Origin: Bartonella sp. HY038
GTDB lineage: Bacteria > Pseudomonadota > Alphaproteobacteria > Rhizobiales > Rhizobiaceae
DNA length: 64,000 nt
Direction of reading: 5' to 3'
Assembly: GCF_014117425.1 (NCBI RefSeq)
Contig: NZ_CP059725.1
Span: 2,480,001-2,544,000 of the forward strand
Part shown: positions 48,838 to 58,204 of the stretch, one piece after another
Layout of the letters: every line of letters begins with the position of its first letter
Position numbering within the stretch: the stretch's first letter is position 1
The notes under the pieces: generated by a model
Databases searched by the model: none
What the model saw: the letters and a program-made list of their open reading frames with translations, nothing else
Told to the model about the DNA's origin: nothing
Program-made: the position numbers and the translations under genes

Positions 48838-49191
48838 GGTTTTTTATCTTATACTTGTTTTGCATTGAATTATTTTTTACTGATGTAAAATCAATGAGCC
48901 CTACTTTGAATACTCATTGTCGATTACTGCCAATATCAAAACCCAACCCATCTAGACTTTTCAAAACATCAAAATTTTTCAACATATAATCTAAGAAGAG
49001 AAAAACTAGTATTTTTTGCTTATTGATCAAGATTGTCGTCAAGGCTTTTCATTTTTGCCATTTTGTGTATTTATAAGAAATATTAATATTGCCATTAAGG
49101 CATAGAAAATGCCAAAAATCAGCTGATAAGAATTTATTGATCATTTTAGATTAAGTTGCGCAAAAATGATCTGGAAGGAAAGCCTAAAGAG

Positions 49192-50097
49192 ATGAACTGG
49201 ATTACAAATTTTGTTAGGCCCAAAATTAATTCAATGTTGGGTCGACGTGATATGCCTGAAAACCTATGGATCAAAGATCCTATCAGCGGTGAAATGGTAT
49301 TCCATAAGGATCTGGTTGAAAACCAATATGTGATTCCCGCTTCTGGTCATCATATGCGTATTCCGGTCAAGGATCGCTTAAAGCATTTTATGGATGATGG
49401 CGTTTATGAAACTTTGGAAAACCCCAAGGTTGTGACCGACCCGTTAAAATTTCGCGATGAAAAGCGTTATATTGACCGCCTTAAGGATTATCGTTCCCGC
49501 ACGGGCATGGATGATGCTATCGTTAATGCACGCGGCACTATTGAAGGTTTGCCAATCATTGCAACCGTTCAGGATTTTTCCTTTATGGGCGGATCTTTAG
49601 GTATGGGAGCTGGCGAAGCAATTGTAAAAGCTTTTGAAACAGCCATCGCCGAACATCGCCCACTTGTTCTATTTACGGCATCGGGCGGCGCACGTATGCA
49701 AGAAGGTATTTTATCCTTAATGCAGATGCCACGCACCACCGTTGCGATAGAGCGTATGAAAGAAGCAAAACTCCCCTATATTGTGGTATTAACTAACCCA
49801 ACAACTGGCGGCGTTTCTGCCTCTTATGCAATGCTTGGCGATATCCATATAGCTGAACCAGGTGCAACAATTGGCTTTGCTGGTGCCCGCGTTATTCAGC
49901 AAACAATCCGTGAAACTTTGCCTGAAGGCTTCCAAAGCGCTGAATATCTTAAAGACCACGGCATGGTTGATATGGTGGTTTCCCGCCTTGACTTAAAAGA
50001 AACCATTGCCCGTCTTTTGCGCTTGATGATGAAAATGCCTGCACCGCAGCCAGTCGAATCAATTATTGATGAAGCTGTCAACCAACCTGCAGCATAA
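49192..50097 (+). CDS. accD: acetyl-CoA carboxylase, carboxyltransferase beta subunit
   Basis: 301 residues starting [17 protein letters not shown], the usual start in Rhizobiales; the TTG 36 bases upstream is not needed. The crotonase-like carboxyltransferase core is complete ([48 protein letters not shown]). The N-terminal zinc ribbon found in E. coli AccD is lost: the region [26 protein letters not shown] has no cysteine at all. With AccA it transfers carboxyl from biotin to acetyl-CoA in fatty-acid synthesis. Neither trpA upstream nor folC downstream, the common neighbours in relatives, is present. Confidence 0.95.
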   Translation: MNWITNFVRPKINSMLGRRDMPENLWIKDPISGEMVFHKDLVENQYVIPASGHHMRIPVKDRLKHFMDDGVYETLENPKVVTDPLKFRDEKRYIDRLKDYRSRTGMDDAIVNARGTIEGLPIIATVQDFSFMGGSLGMGAGEAIVKAFETAIAEHRPLVLFTASGGARMQEGILSLMQMPRTTVAIERMKEAKLPYIVVLTNPTTGGVSASYAMLGDIHIAEPGATIGFAGARVIQQTIRETLPEGFQSAEYLKDHGMVDMVVSRLDLKETIARLLRLMMKMPAPQPVESIIDEAVNQPAA

Positions 50098-50107
50098 TTG
50101 CTTAATT

Positions 50108-50137
50108 TATCCCCCTATCAATATTAATAGGGGGATA
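50108..50137 (+). terminator. hairpin behind accD
   Basis: TATCCCCCTAT and ATAGGGGGATA form a perfect 11-bp stem 10 bases behind the stop. There is no T-run directly after it. Confidence 0.6.
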
Positions 50138-50202
50138 GAGAAAAATATATAAGGCACTTTTATTTAAAAATTTTAGTTTTTATCAAAAGCACTTTTATTC
50201 CT

Positions 50203-50802
50203 TTATTTTTTGATTTCTTCACCAGGATACACCCCCCAAAGGTCCATTTGCTTTAAATAGCCACGGTAACCATGGATTTCCATCTCGCACCACATGCCAT
50301 CGCAAGCACGTACATTGCCTATAACGCCTGATTGCACTTCTGCGACCAAGGCGCCTTCGTTATCAGGTGTTTTTCGCATAACAAATAATTGGTCATCCTT
50401 AACCCAAGGCGCAGTCATGGCCGTACGCCTTCCATCAAGCTGCCCACCATTTACCCAGCCTGTTTCACCATTTGCATCACGAATACGGCGCCATTGATCA
50501 TACTCAGCTATGATTTCAACAGGCAACCCTTTTTTCTTGTAAACCCAGGCAATTTTATATTTATTTGAGTCGGGACCAACACGAACATTGATTTTGTCAA
50601 ATTTCAAACTAACAAAGCGCGGAATTGGTAATTGGCTATTTTTGCCAAGATTTGTCGGCGCAACTTGCGCGGTTTCGTTTACCACCCCATTATCTTGGCT
50701 TTCAGAATCTTGGGCCATAGCCAATCCGCCCCCAGCCAATAGGGTCGCAAATATCAAAAGCGATGTTCTCAAAATAGCAGAAAATTGCACAACCAACCTC
50801 AT
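50203..50802 (-). CDS. exported SH3-domain protein
   Basis: 199 residues from ATG 50802 (GGA six bases ahead); open frame further upstream is unlikely to be translated. Signal peptide cut near AMA-Q (residue 30). Two bacterial SH3-like repeats follow: KINVRVGPDSNKYKIAWVYKK..WRRIRDANGETGWVNGGQL and FVMRKTPDNEGALVAEVQSGV..CDGMWCEMEIHGYRGYLKQ. Such domains bind cell-wall peptides. It is divergent from the hydroxyacid dehydrogenase, an arrangement I recall from other Rhizobiales. Confidence 0.87.
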   Translation of the reverse strand: MRLVVQFSAILRTSLLIFATLLAGGGLAMAQDSESQDNGVVNETAQVAPTNLGKNSQLPIPRFVSLKFDKINVRVGPDSNKYKIAWVYKKKGLPVEIIAEYDQWRRIRDANGETGWVNGGQLDGRRTAMTAPWVKDDQLFVMRKTPDNEGALVAEVQSGVIGNVRACDGMWCEMEIHGYRGYLKQMDLWGVYPGEEIKK

Positions 50803-51062
50803 TGTCATTCCAATTAAATTTTTATTGCATTTAAACTGGCAAATGCTAAACATTTGAATAGAATATGCAGTCAGCATATCTCATTATCTGCATAGCTATA
50901 TGCCAAGCTGGTTAATGAGCAGTCAATAGAATGCAAAATATATGATCTTTGTTTATTGTTAGTTTTTATTAACAGGCATCTTTAAAATATACGGACGTTC
51001 TTTTCAACTTAACAGGTTGATTAAATTGTAGAATTTTTTACTTTAAACATTTGGGATACGGA

Positions 51063-52067
51063 ATGACCGATCAAAAAAAGCCACTTGTTGTTTTAACTCG
51101 TAAATTACCTGATCCGATTGAGACGCGAATGGGAGAGCTTTTTGACGTCCGTCTTGCGCCAGACCAAGCAATGACTAAAAGCCAATTGATTGAAGCAATA
51201 AAAATTGCGGAAATTTTGGTTCCAACGATTCATGATCGCATTGACGCTGAATTAATTGCAAAAGCAGGACCACAATTAAAACTTATCGCAAGTTTTGGTA
51301 ATGGCACTGATCATATTGACGTTGCTGCAGCCACTAGCCGTGGTATTATTGTTACCAATACCCCCAATGTTTTAACGGAAGACACCGCAGATATGACTAT
51401 GGCACTTATTCTTTCAGTGCCACGGCGTTTGGTTGAGGGTGCTAATGTTTTAAACAGTAAATCTGGAAATTTTTGGCCCGGTTGGTCACCAAATTGGATG
51501 CTAGGCCGGCGAATTTGGGGTAAAAAGCTCGGTATAATCGGCATGGGGCGCATTGGTACAGCCGTTGCAAGACGCGCACGCGCCTTTGGGCTTTCCATTC
51601 ATTATCATAATCGCCGTCGCGCCAATAACGCTATTGAAGATGCTTTAGGTGCAACCTATTGGGAAAATCTCGACGAGATGCTCAAAAATATGGATATTGT
51701 ATCCATCAATTGTCCATCAACACCTGCAACATTCCATTTACTTTCAGCCGAGCGACTTAAAGCAATGCAAAAAAGTGCTTATATTGTTAATACCGCGCGT
51801 GGTGAGTTAATTGATGAAGAAGCACTTATCACCGCAATTGAAAATGATCACTTAGCTGGTGCTGGTCTTGATGTATTTGAAAATGAGCCCACCATTAATC
51901 CACGCTTGCTTGAGCTTGCCAAAGGTGGTCGGGTGGTTTTACTACCCCATATGGGTTCAGCAACTATTGAAAGCCGGATTGATATGGGCGAAAAAGTCAT
52001 TATCAATATCCGCGCATTTGTCGATCATCATCGCCCACCAGACCGCATTCTCCCAACCCGCGCTTAA
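51063..52067 (+). CDS. D-2-hydroxyacid dehydrogenase (glyoxylate/hydroxypyruvate reductase type)
   Basis: 334 residues from ATG 51063. NAD(P) fold GIIGMGRIGTAVARRARAFG, the catalytic R in NTARGELIDEEAL, E in DVFENEP and H in LLPHMGSATIESR. It reduces glyoxylate or hydroxypyruvate, or oxidises D-glycerate. A TTG start 12 bases upstream is less likely. Cytoplasmic. It converges on the LysR gene. Confidence 0.92.
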   Translation: MTDQKKPLVVLTRKLPDPIETRMGELFDVRLAPDQAMTKSQLIEAIKIAEILVPTIHDRIDAELIAKAGPQLKLIASFGNGTDHIDVAAATSRGIIVTNTPNVLTEDTADMTMALILSVPRRLVEGANVLNSKSGNFWPGWSPNWMLGRRIWGKKLGIIGMGRIGTAVARRARAFGLSIHYHNRRRANNAIEDALGATYWENLDEMLKNMDIVSINCPSTPATFHLLSAERLKAMQKSAYIVNTARGELIDEEALITAIENDHLAGAGLDVFENEPTINPRLLELAKGGRVVLLPHMGSATIESRIDMGEKVIINIRAFVDHHRPPDRILPTRA

Positions 52068-52145
52068 CGCCAATTTCAATCAAAACAGGCGATTTGGATA
52101 TTTGAAAAGCCAGAAAATCACATTCACTAAAAAACGCATTAGCTA

Positions 52146-53042
52146 TTACGAAAATGACTGTAGCATTAATTGGCGCAGCCATTTTTGTATCTGATCGTGA
52201 TGATTACGTTCATGCCATGCCATAATTTTTGTATAGCCGCTAATCTCCAAAGGTGGCGGTAGCAATGCTAAATTGGTAAAGCTTTTAGCCAGTCGTTCGG
52301 GTGCAACGGTTATAAAATCACTTTTTTGCAAAATACTAGGTAACATTAAAAAGCTGGTTACCGATAATGACACTCGGCGCTTACGACCAATTTTTGCCAA
52401 TGCTTCATCGCTAACACCATAAAATTGCCCACCATCATTCGACACCAAAACATGTTCAAGTGAACAAAACTCATCAAGCGTCAAATTTTGTTTTTGCGCC
52501 ATAGGGTGATCTTTACGCATCAAACAAACATAACGCTCATGATAAATAATACGACTACGTAATAATGGTGGCGAATTTTTTGGGTCGGTTAAAATAAGAT
52601 CTAGTTCACCGCGCGCCAACATCGATTGCACATCAACATGGTGGTAAGAAATAAAAGAAAGATTTACCCGTGGTGCAATTTTTTTTAATGCAAGAATAAA
52701 GGGAAGCCCAATCACCTGCATATCATTATCATTGGCGGCAATTTTGAAGGTTACATCTAAAAATGCTGGATCAAAAACCACCGGTTGAACGAGCTTATCA
52801 ATATCAGACAAAATTTGCTTTACAGGCGCTGCCAAGCTTAAGGCGCGGTCGGTCGGCACGATGCCATGCGAACTTCTCACAAATAATGGGTCATTAAATT
52901 TGTCACGCAATCGATTTAACATGCTGCTCACCGCAGGTTGCGTCAGCGATAATTTATTGGCTGCTTTTGTAACATTACACTCTTCTAAAAGTGCATTTAA
53001 AGCTTTTAATAAATTAAGATCAAGCGTCTTGATATTATCCAT
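52146..53042 (-). CDS. LysR family regulator
   Basis: 298 residues from ATG 53042 (MDNIKTLDLNLLKAL). N-terminal winged helix (LEECNVTKAANKLSLTQPAVSSMLNRLRDKF in parts), then the periplasmic-binding-like effector domain (IAANDNDMQVIGLPF, ARGELDLILTD). The sequence type is near NahR/NodD/SyrM-like regulators. It is divergent from the old-yellow-enzyme gene with 92 bases between the starts, so it most likely controls that gene and itself. Confidence 0.9.
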   Translation of the reverse strand: MDNIKTLDLNLLKALNALLEECNVTKAANKLSLTQPAVSSMLNRLRDKFNDPLFVRSSHGIVPTDRALSLAAPVKQILSDIDKLVQPVVFDPAFLDVTFKIAANDNDMQVIGLPFILALKKIAPRVNLSFISYHHVDVQSMLARGELDLILTDPKNSPPLLRSRIIYHERYVCLMRKDHPMAQKQNLTLDEFCSLEHVLVSNDGGQFYGVSDEALAKIGRKRRVSLSVTSFLMLPSILQKSDFITVAPERLAKSFTNLALLPPPLEISGYTKIMAWHERNHHDQIQKWLRQLMLQSFS

Positions 53043-53134
53043 ATTTATACTAATTATACAAATCATTTATTTTACTGATAACAGCAGCTGGGATAGGCTT
53101 CAAGCAGATTTATTTTAAGTTAGGATTAATTCAA

Positions 53135-54202
53135 ATGGCAAAATTGCGTTATCTCAATACAGCATATAATATTAAAAACCTTGAATTAAAAAACCGCGTC
53201 GTTATGCCGCCCATGTGTCAATATCAAGCACAGGATGGAATGCCTAATGAATGGCATCATATTCATTATGCATCGCGCGCTGTTGGCGGTGTTGGACTCA
53301 TCATTGTTGAAATGACCAATGTTGCCGCCAATGGGCGTATTTCACCTAATTGCCTAGGCTTATGGAATGATGAACAAAGAGATGCATTTAAACCCATTGT
53401 TGATGCTGCCCATCAACAAGGCGCAAAAATAGCCATCCAAATTGCCCATGCAGGACGCAAAGCGCTTGGCACAACCAATGTCGTTTCATCATCAGCCATG
53501 ATATATGATGGAAGTGCTGACGCAGGGGATGGCAAATGGTCTTATCAAATGCCCCACGCATTGAGTATTGATGAAATTGATGAAATAGTGGTAGCATTTC
53601 GCAATAGCGTTAAACGCGCTGTTGAAGCTGGCTTTGATGCCATTGAATTGCATGGCGCCCATGGCTATCTCATTCATCAATTCTATTCGCCTAAAATGAA
53701 TCTTCGCGATGATGAATATGGCAAAGACAAAATGCTATTTGGTGAGCGGGTTATTAAAGCTGCAAAAGAGGTCATGCCGGCTGAAATGCCCCTTTTCGTG
53801 CGAATATCAGCACAAGAATATGGCGAAAATGGATTTGATGTTGATTATGGATGCCAAGTTGCCAAACGTTTTGTTGCAGCCGGCGCAGATGTTCTTCATG
53901 TGAGCGGTGGCGGAGACGGCAAATTAGACCCCAACCATACACCAACTTTTCATGCTGGTTATCAGGTATATCTTGCAGATGCGGTTAAACAAGCAACGGC
54001 CGTTCCGGTTATTGCGGTTGGCATGTTAGATGATCCGCAGGTTGCTGATTTTGTGTTAGGTAGCAATGCAGCTGATCTTATTGCGGTCGGCAGAGGCTTA
54101 TTACGCGATCCCTATTGGCTATTAAACGCCCAATATAATCAAAAAGGTGCAGATTTTAGCCCTGTAGATTTTGTGCCAAAATCCTATAATCGCGCTTTTT
54201 AA
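53135..54202 (+). CDS. NADH:flavin oxidoreductase, old yellow enzyme (YqjM/XenA group)
   Basis: 355 residues, FMN-dependent TIM barrel. Active-site pair in IELHGAHGYLIHQFYSPKMNLRDDEYG (quoted as IELHGAHGYLIHQF and NLRDDEYG); FMN contacts RVVMPPMCQY, IQIAHAGRKA and the C-terminal DLIAVGRGLLRDPYW. The cysteine in MPPMCQY is the YqjM-class redox-tuning residue. Such enzymes reduce activated C=C bonds or nitro compounds. The divergent LysR gene is the likely regulator. Confidence 0.92.
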   Translation: MAKLRYLNTAYNIKNLELKNRVVMPPMCQYQAQDGMPNEWHHIHYASRAVGGVGLIIVEMTNVAANGRISPNCLGLWNDEQRDAFKPIVDAAHQQGAKIAIQIAHAGRKALGTTNVVSSSAMIYDGSADAGDGKWSYQMPHALSIDEIDEIVVAFRNSVKRAVEAGFDAIELHGAHGYLIHQFYSPKMNLRDDEYGKDKMLFGERVIKAAKEVMPAEMPLFVRISAQEYGENGFDVDYGCQVAKRFVAAGADVLHVSGGGDGKLDPNHTPTFHAGYQVYLADAVKQATAVPVIAVGMLDDPQVADFVLGSNAADLIAVGRGLLRDPYWLLNAQYNQKGADFSPVDFVPKSYNRAF

Positions 54203-54475
54203 TATATTTTTTGAAACCTACGCCTCCATGAATGCCATGAATACTTGACTGTATTGTAACAAAAAGCACTTATGGAGGTATTATTTACTCAACCCTTTAC
54301 ACAGCAAAAAGGATATCCATAACCAATTTCTCAGCCCTTGCCCTTATTCCATTTTTTCATTATAGCAAGCATGAATAAAAATTATAAACTGCAATGCTTT
54401 ATAAATGCGTAGTTTGTAAGTCGTAAAGCAGTGATGCGAGTAACATCACATCATTGATAAAGGTAGGAATAAAAA

Positions 54476-55762
54476 ATGCGATTGGGCGGCCGTCTTCAAG
54501 CAGCGATTGAAGTTTTAAAAGATATTGAGACACGCAAACGTCCTGCAGCTGACGCATTAAAAGATTGGGGACTTTCCCACCGCTTTGCAGGATCTGGCGA
54601 TAGGGCTGCAATAGGTAATATCGTTTATGATGCTTTGCGTCGCCGTCTATCCATTGCTTATCGCATGGGCGATAATAGTATTGAAAAATTAGCCTTTGGC
54701 GCTTTAATGAGCGAAGGCGGCATGAATTTTGCAACCCTTGATGCAGCATTGCATGATGACCGTTTTGCGCCAGAACAATTGGATGGAAACACACGCAACC
54801 ATTGGCAAAATGCTAATATTGCTGATGCAGCCGATTATATACAAGCTGATATTCCACAATGGTCTATAACTTATTTCCAAGACCTATTTGGCGTTAATTG
54901 GATTAAAGAAGCCGCTGCCCTTGGCGAGCGCCCACCACTTGATTTGCGCGTTAATAGTTTAAAATCTAATCGCGAACGCGTGTTGAAAGAGCTAGCAGAA
55001 ACACATGCTCAGCCAGTTGACTGGTATGATGAAGCAATTCGCATTGCCCCCATTGAAGGACTAGGCCGCCACCCAAATGTGCAAGCTGAACCGGCTTTCC
55101 AAAAAGGTTGGTTTGAAGTGCAAGACCTTGGCTCGCAAATTGCAGCTCACTTGGTTGATGCTAACGGCCATGAACAAATTCTTGATTATTGCGCTGGCGC
55201 TGGTGGTAAAACCATGGCCCTTGCCGCCCAAATGGATAATCGTGGCCAAATTCACGCATATGACGCGGAAAAAAGCCGTCTTGCGCCAATTTTTGACCGC
55301 TTGCGCCGTGCCGGCGTGCGCAATAGCCAAGCGCATGCTAATCTAAAAGAATTAACCCCATTAAAAGGCCAAATGGATTGTGTATTGGTTGATGCACCAT
55401 GCACAGGTACTGGCACATGGCGCCGTCGACCAGACGCGAAATGGCGCCTTACTGAAACACAGCTAGAACGCCGCGTTGAAGAGCAACGCCAAGTGCTTGA
55501 TAATGCCCTTGAGTTTGTCAAAGATAATGGCCGCCTTGTTTATATTACTTGCTCACTTTTTGCGCCTGAAAATGATGAGCAAATAACCAGTCTTTTGGCA
55601 CGTGAACCCAATTTGCAAAAAATCGATATGCAAGACCTATGGCAAAAGCGCATGTCTGCCAAAAGCCCAGCGCCACATTTTTCAAAGCATGGTATTGTTT
55701 TGTCACCTAAAAGCACGCAGACAGATGGGTTTTATATCAGCGTCCTTGAAAAGAAAGCATAA
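54476..55762 (+). CDS. rsmB: RNA cytosine-C5 methyltransferase, RsmB/Sun family
   Basis: 428 residues. N-terminal NusB-like helical domain (about 1-140), then the SAM domain: motif I YCAGAGGKTMALAAQM, motif IV DAPCTGTGTWRRRP with one catalytic cysteine and motif VI YITCSLFAPEN with the second. It would methylate 16S rRNA or a tRNA; RsmB acts at C967 in E. coli. An AGGAATAAAAA ribosome site precedes the ATG. The stop overlaps the next start by one base. Confidence 0.92.
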   Translation: MRLGGRLQAAIEVLKDIETRKRPAADALKDWGLSHRFAGSGDRAAIGNIVYDALRRRLSIAYRMGDNSIEKLAFGALMSEGGMNFATLDAALHDDRFAPEQLDGNTRNHWQNANIADAADYIQADIPQWSITYFQDLFGVNWIKEAAALGERPPLDLRVNSLKSNRERVLKELAETHAQPVDWYDEAIRIAPIEGLGRHPNVQAEPAFQKGWFEVQDLGSQIAAHLVDANGHEQILDYCAGAGGKTMALAAQMDNRGQIHAYDAEKSRLAPIFDRLRRAGVRNSQAHANLKELTPLKGQMDCVLVDAPCTGTGTWRRRPDAKWRLTETQLERRVEEQRQVLDNALEFVKDNGRLVYITCSLFAPENDEQITSLLAREPNLQKIDMQDLWQKRMSAKSPAPHFSKHGIVLSPKSTQTDGFYISVLEKKA

Positions 55763-56394
55763 TGGCAATAAAGGCAATCTTAACTGAAAAAACGGGTAAA
55801 AAATTTCTGTTTCTCATGGCAGCTCAAGCTGAATATGGGGAAAAGCTAAAACAGATTTTTACCCCGCTTTTTATTGGTGTTGGGCCAGTTGAAGCGGCCG
55901 TAAATACCGCCATTGCATTATCAAACTTAAGCGCACAAAATTGCCTACCCGATTATGTCATTTCTCTTGGCTCTGCCGGCGCACAAAATTTGCATCAAAC
56001 AGGCGTTTATCAAGTAGCGTCGGTTTCTTGGCGCGATATTGATGCGAGCGCATTTGGCGTTGAAAAAGGCTTAACGCCATTTTTAGACCTGCCAAAAGAA
56101 ATAGAATTGCCATGCTTTTTAAACAACCTGCCAAAAGCTCGGCTATCAACCGGCAGTAATGTTGTTTCAGGCAGTGCCTATAATGAGATTGATGCAGATA
56201 TGGTTGACATGGAAACCTATGCAGTATTGCGGGCATGCCAACAATTTAATCTGCCGCTTATTGGTTTGCGCGGTATTTCTGATGGCAAACATGAAATCAA
56301 CCATATTGACGATTGGCAGCTATATCTCCATATAATTGATGAAAAGCTAGCCAATTGCGTCGATGAATTATTGAATGTGCTTGCAAAAACTTAA
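55762..56394 (+). CDS. 5'-methylthioadenosine/S-adenosylhomocysteine nucleosidase
   Basis: 210 residues, nucleoside phosphorylase fold. Motifs: FLMAAQAEYG start strand, GVGPVEAAVNTAIAL, SLGSAGAQN, ARLSTGSNVVSG and DMETYAVLRACQQF, with GISDG near the end. It cleaves SAH and MTA, the by-products of methylation. The ATG is in TAATG overlap with rsmB, so the two are translationally coupled; the pairing of a methyltransferase with an SAH-removing enzyme makes sense. Confidence 0.9.
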   Translation: MAIKAILTEKTGKKFLFLMAAQAEYGEKLKQIFTPLFIGVGPVEAAVNTAIALSNLSAQNCLPDYVISLGSAGAQNLHQTGVYQVASVSWRDIDASAFGVEKGLTPFLDLPKEIELPCFLNNLPKARLSTGSNVVSGSAYNEIDADMVDMETYAVLRACQQFNLPLIGLRGISDGKHEINHIDDWQLYLHIIDEKLANCVDELLNVLAKT

Positions 56395-56444
56395 GCTATT
56401 TCATTTTAAAACCATTTCATTTTTAAAATTGAGTTTGAACCCAA

Positions 56445-57458
56445 ATGGAACTACCTGCAGACTTGCGGCAAGCTGGTGAAGAGCTTTTAGCCAATGTTTC
56501 AATCAACGAGTTGAGCAATGCCTCAAAACGATTGAGCCAGCGTTATCGTACTGAAACACGCGATGGCCGCATGCATCTTGATAGTTCCATGGCGGCAAAA
56601 GCCTATATTGCTGCACGGCTACCGGCAACCTTTGCCGCCGCCTATAAGGCGCTTGATGAAGCTTATGCTGTGCTTGGAGATTTTGCCCCTAAAACTATGC
56701 TTGACGCGGGCTCTGGACCCGGAACAGTATTTTTTGCGGCACGCGAAGTTTTTGAAACCCTTGAAAATATAAGCCTTTTTGAGCAAAGTGGCGACATTCA
56801 AAAAATTGGCGAGCAATTATGCCAAAAAACCAGCCATATTAATCAAACGGTTACATGGTGCCATGAGGATTTAAGCAAACAAGCAGCTCTTGACGCTCTG
56901 CCAATTGCTGACCTTGTCACCTTGGGTTTTGTTCTTGATGAATTGCACGATGACCAGCAAGATAGGTTGATAAGCAGCCTTTGGCAAAAATGTGCAGGTG
57001 CATTGGTGATTATTGAGCCCGGCACGCCGGCAGGTTGGAAACGCATTTTACGCCAGCGGCAAAACCTTGAAAAGCTTGGTGCCTTTATTGCTGCCCCTTG
57101 CGCACATTTAGCCCCCTGCCCTTTAACGCAATTAAATGCAAAAATTGACAGCAAAACCCAAGAGGATTGGTGTCATTTTTCGGTGCGCCTCGCACGCTCA
57201 AAACTTCATCGCCTTACCAAGCAAGCAGAAGTCCCTTATGAGGATGAAAAATTTTGCTATCTTGTTGCGTCGCGTTTTGCACCACAACAGATTGAAGCGC
57301 GTATTTTAAGCCATCCACAAAAAAGCAGTGGCCGCTTTGCTTTTAAGCTTTGCACTGATAAAGGCAATGTTGAAATACGCCAAATTACGCGCCGTGACGG
57401 TGATTTATTTAAACAGGCGCGCCGCCTTGAATGGGGCGATGCCTTAAAGAGCGGTTGA
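56445..57458 (+). CDS. Rsm22-type small-ribosomal-subunit methyltransferase-like protein
   Basis: 337 residues. SAM-binding motif MLDAGSGPGTVFFAARE, motif LVTLGFVLDELHD, VIIEPGTPAGWKRIL, then a Cys-rich block CAHLAPCPL followed by DWCHFSVRLARSKLHR. The cysteines match the conserved metal/Fe-S site of mitochondrial Rsm22/METTL17, which aids assembly of the small ribosomal subunit. It follows the nucleosidase after 50 bases and probably belongs to the same transcript. True methylation has not been shown for all relatives. Confidence 0.87.
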   Translation: MELPADLRQAGEELLANVSINELSNASKRLSQRYRTETRDGRMHLDSSMAAKAYIAARLPATFAAAYKALDEAYAVLGDFAPKTMLDAGSGPGTVFFAAREVFETLENISLFEQSGDIQKIGEQLCQKTSHINQTVTWCHEDLSKQAALDALPIADLVTLGFVLDELHDDQQDRLISSLWQKCAGALVIIEPGTPAGWKRILRQRQNLEKLGAFIAAPCAHLAPCPLTQLNAKIDSKTQEDWCHFSVRLARSKLHRLTKQAEVPYEDEKFCYLVASRFAPQQIEARILSHPQKSSGRFAFKLCTDKGNVEIRQITRRDGDLFKQARRLEWGDALKSG

Positions 57459-57544
57459 TTACATTCAACAATATCAGCTGCGGATTTAATCTTAAAAAAC
57501 ACAATAATTTTTGTGAGACCATCAATAATTATTAATTTATATCC

Positions 57545-57763
57545 CTAAGGGAACTCATCAGAAAATATAAATTTTCCATTTTTGCGACTTTCTTCTGAAG
57601 TATTTATGTGGTGCAAAAAAGAAGAAATGACGGTATCGATTAAATATCTACATGCATCATCTTCATTAGCGAATTCTTTAACGTCATATCGATTTCCGAT
57701 CTCACTATAAAAAACTGCCCAATCTTCTTTTGGTAAATAATTATAAGTGATACAATAACACAT
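57545..57763 (-). pseudogene. possible N-terminally broken small orphan (immunity-like)
   Basis: The translatable ORF is 72 residues (MCYCITYNYLPKEDW and following). The same frame is open further upstream to 57859 and codes plausible protein (NISRTKNYFSQLGL..GFNSLGNG), but it has no start codon; an in-frame ATG at 57868 is followed after one codon by TAA within a T/A run. This suggests a small indel or nonsense change that broke a gene of about 105 residues. The segment YDVKEFANEDDACRYLID recalls small immunity-type proteins; no family is assigned. Confidence 0.5.
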
Positions 57764-57888
57764 TCCATTTCCAAGAGAGTTAAATCCAAAAAGATGGCTA
57801 GATAATCCTAATTGCGAAAAATAGTTTTTTGTTCGGGAGATATTTAAAGGTTTTTCTTTTTAAACCATCATTCTTATTTCCTTATTGG

Positions 57889-58077
57889 CTAATTGTTACG
57901 GCGTATGTGTTCAAACCGTTTCACCAAAAAACCATTTAAACGCATTATTTCACGAACAAAAAAACTAAAATTTTCTCGTGAAATCCAATGGATAGATATG
58001 GTTGTGCCGATTATTTTACCCCAAAGCCACGAATAATAAAAGATTAAGCTGCTAAAATTATTCGTTGCAAAGGACAA
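57889..58077 (-). CDS. very small hypothetical ORF, doubtful
   Basis: 62 codons (MSFATNNFSSLIFYYSWLWG and following), rich in aromatic residues. No family and no strong ribosome site. It stands directly upstream of the broken orphan on the same strand and could be a remnant of the same locus or be non-coding. The rest of the gap from 57459 to 58204 has no other structure. Confidence 0.3.
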   Translation of the reverse strand: MSFATNNFSSLIFYYSWLWGKIIGTTISIHWISRENFSFFVREIMRLNGFLVKRFEHIRRNN

Positions 58078-58204
58078 TTCTTGTCTTTTCTAATCCAATT
58101 TAATTGTTGGTCCGCAACTTTAGGTTAATTTGCCCTTAACTCTCGCTTGCTATAATTTCCAAAATTAAAACCGTTTTAGGTTGGATCGCATTTAGGATTT
58201 TAAA

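Noticed and set aside
49156..49191. Longer AccD N terminus from a TTG start
   Set aside because: Family alignment and the usual MNWITNF start favour the ATG at 49192.
54229..54299. CCTCCAT/ATGGAGG inverted repeat in the gap before rsmB
   Set aside because: Short arms with a distance of more than 40 bases; no better than chance.
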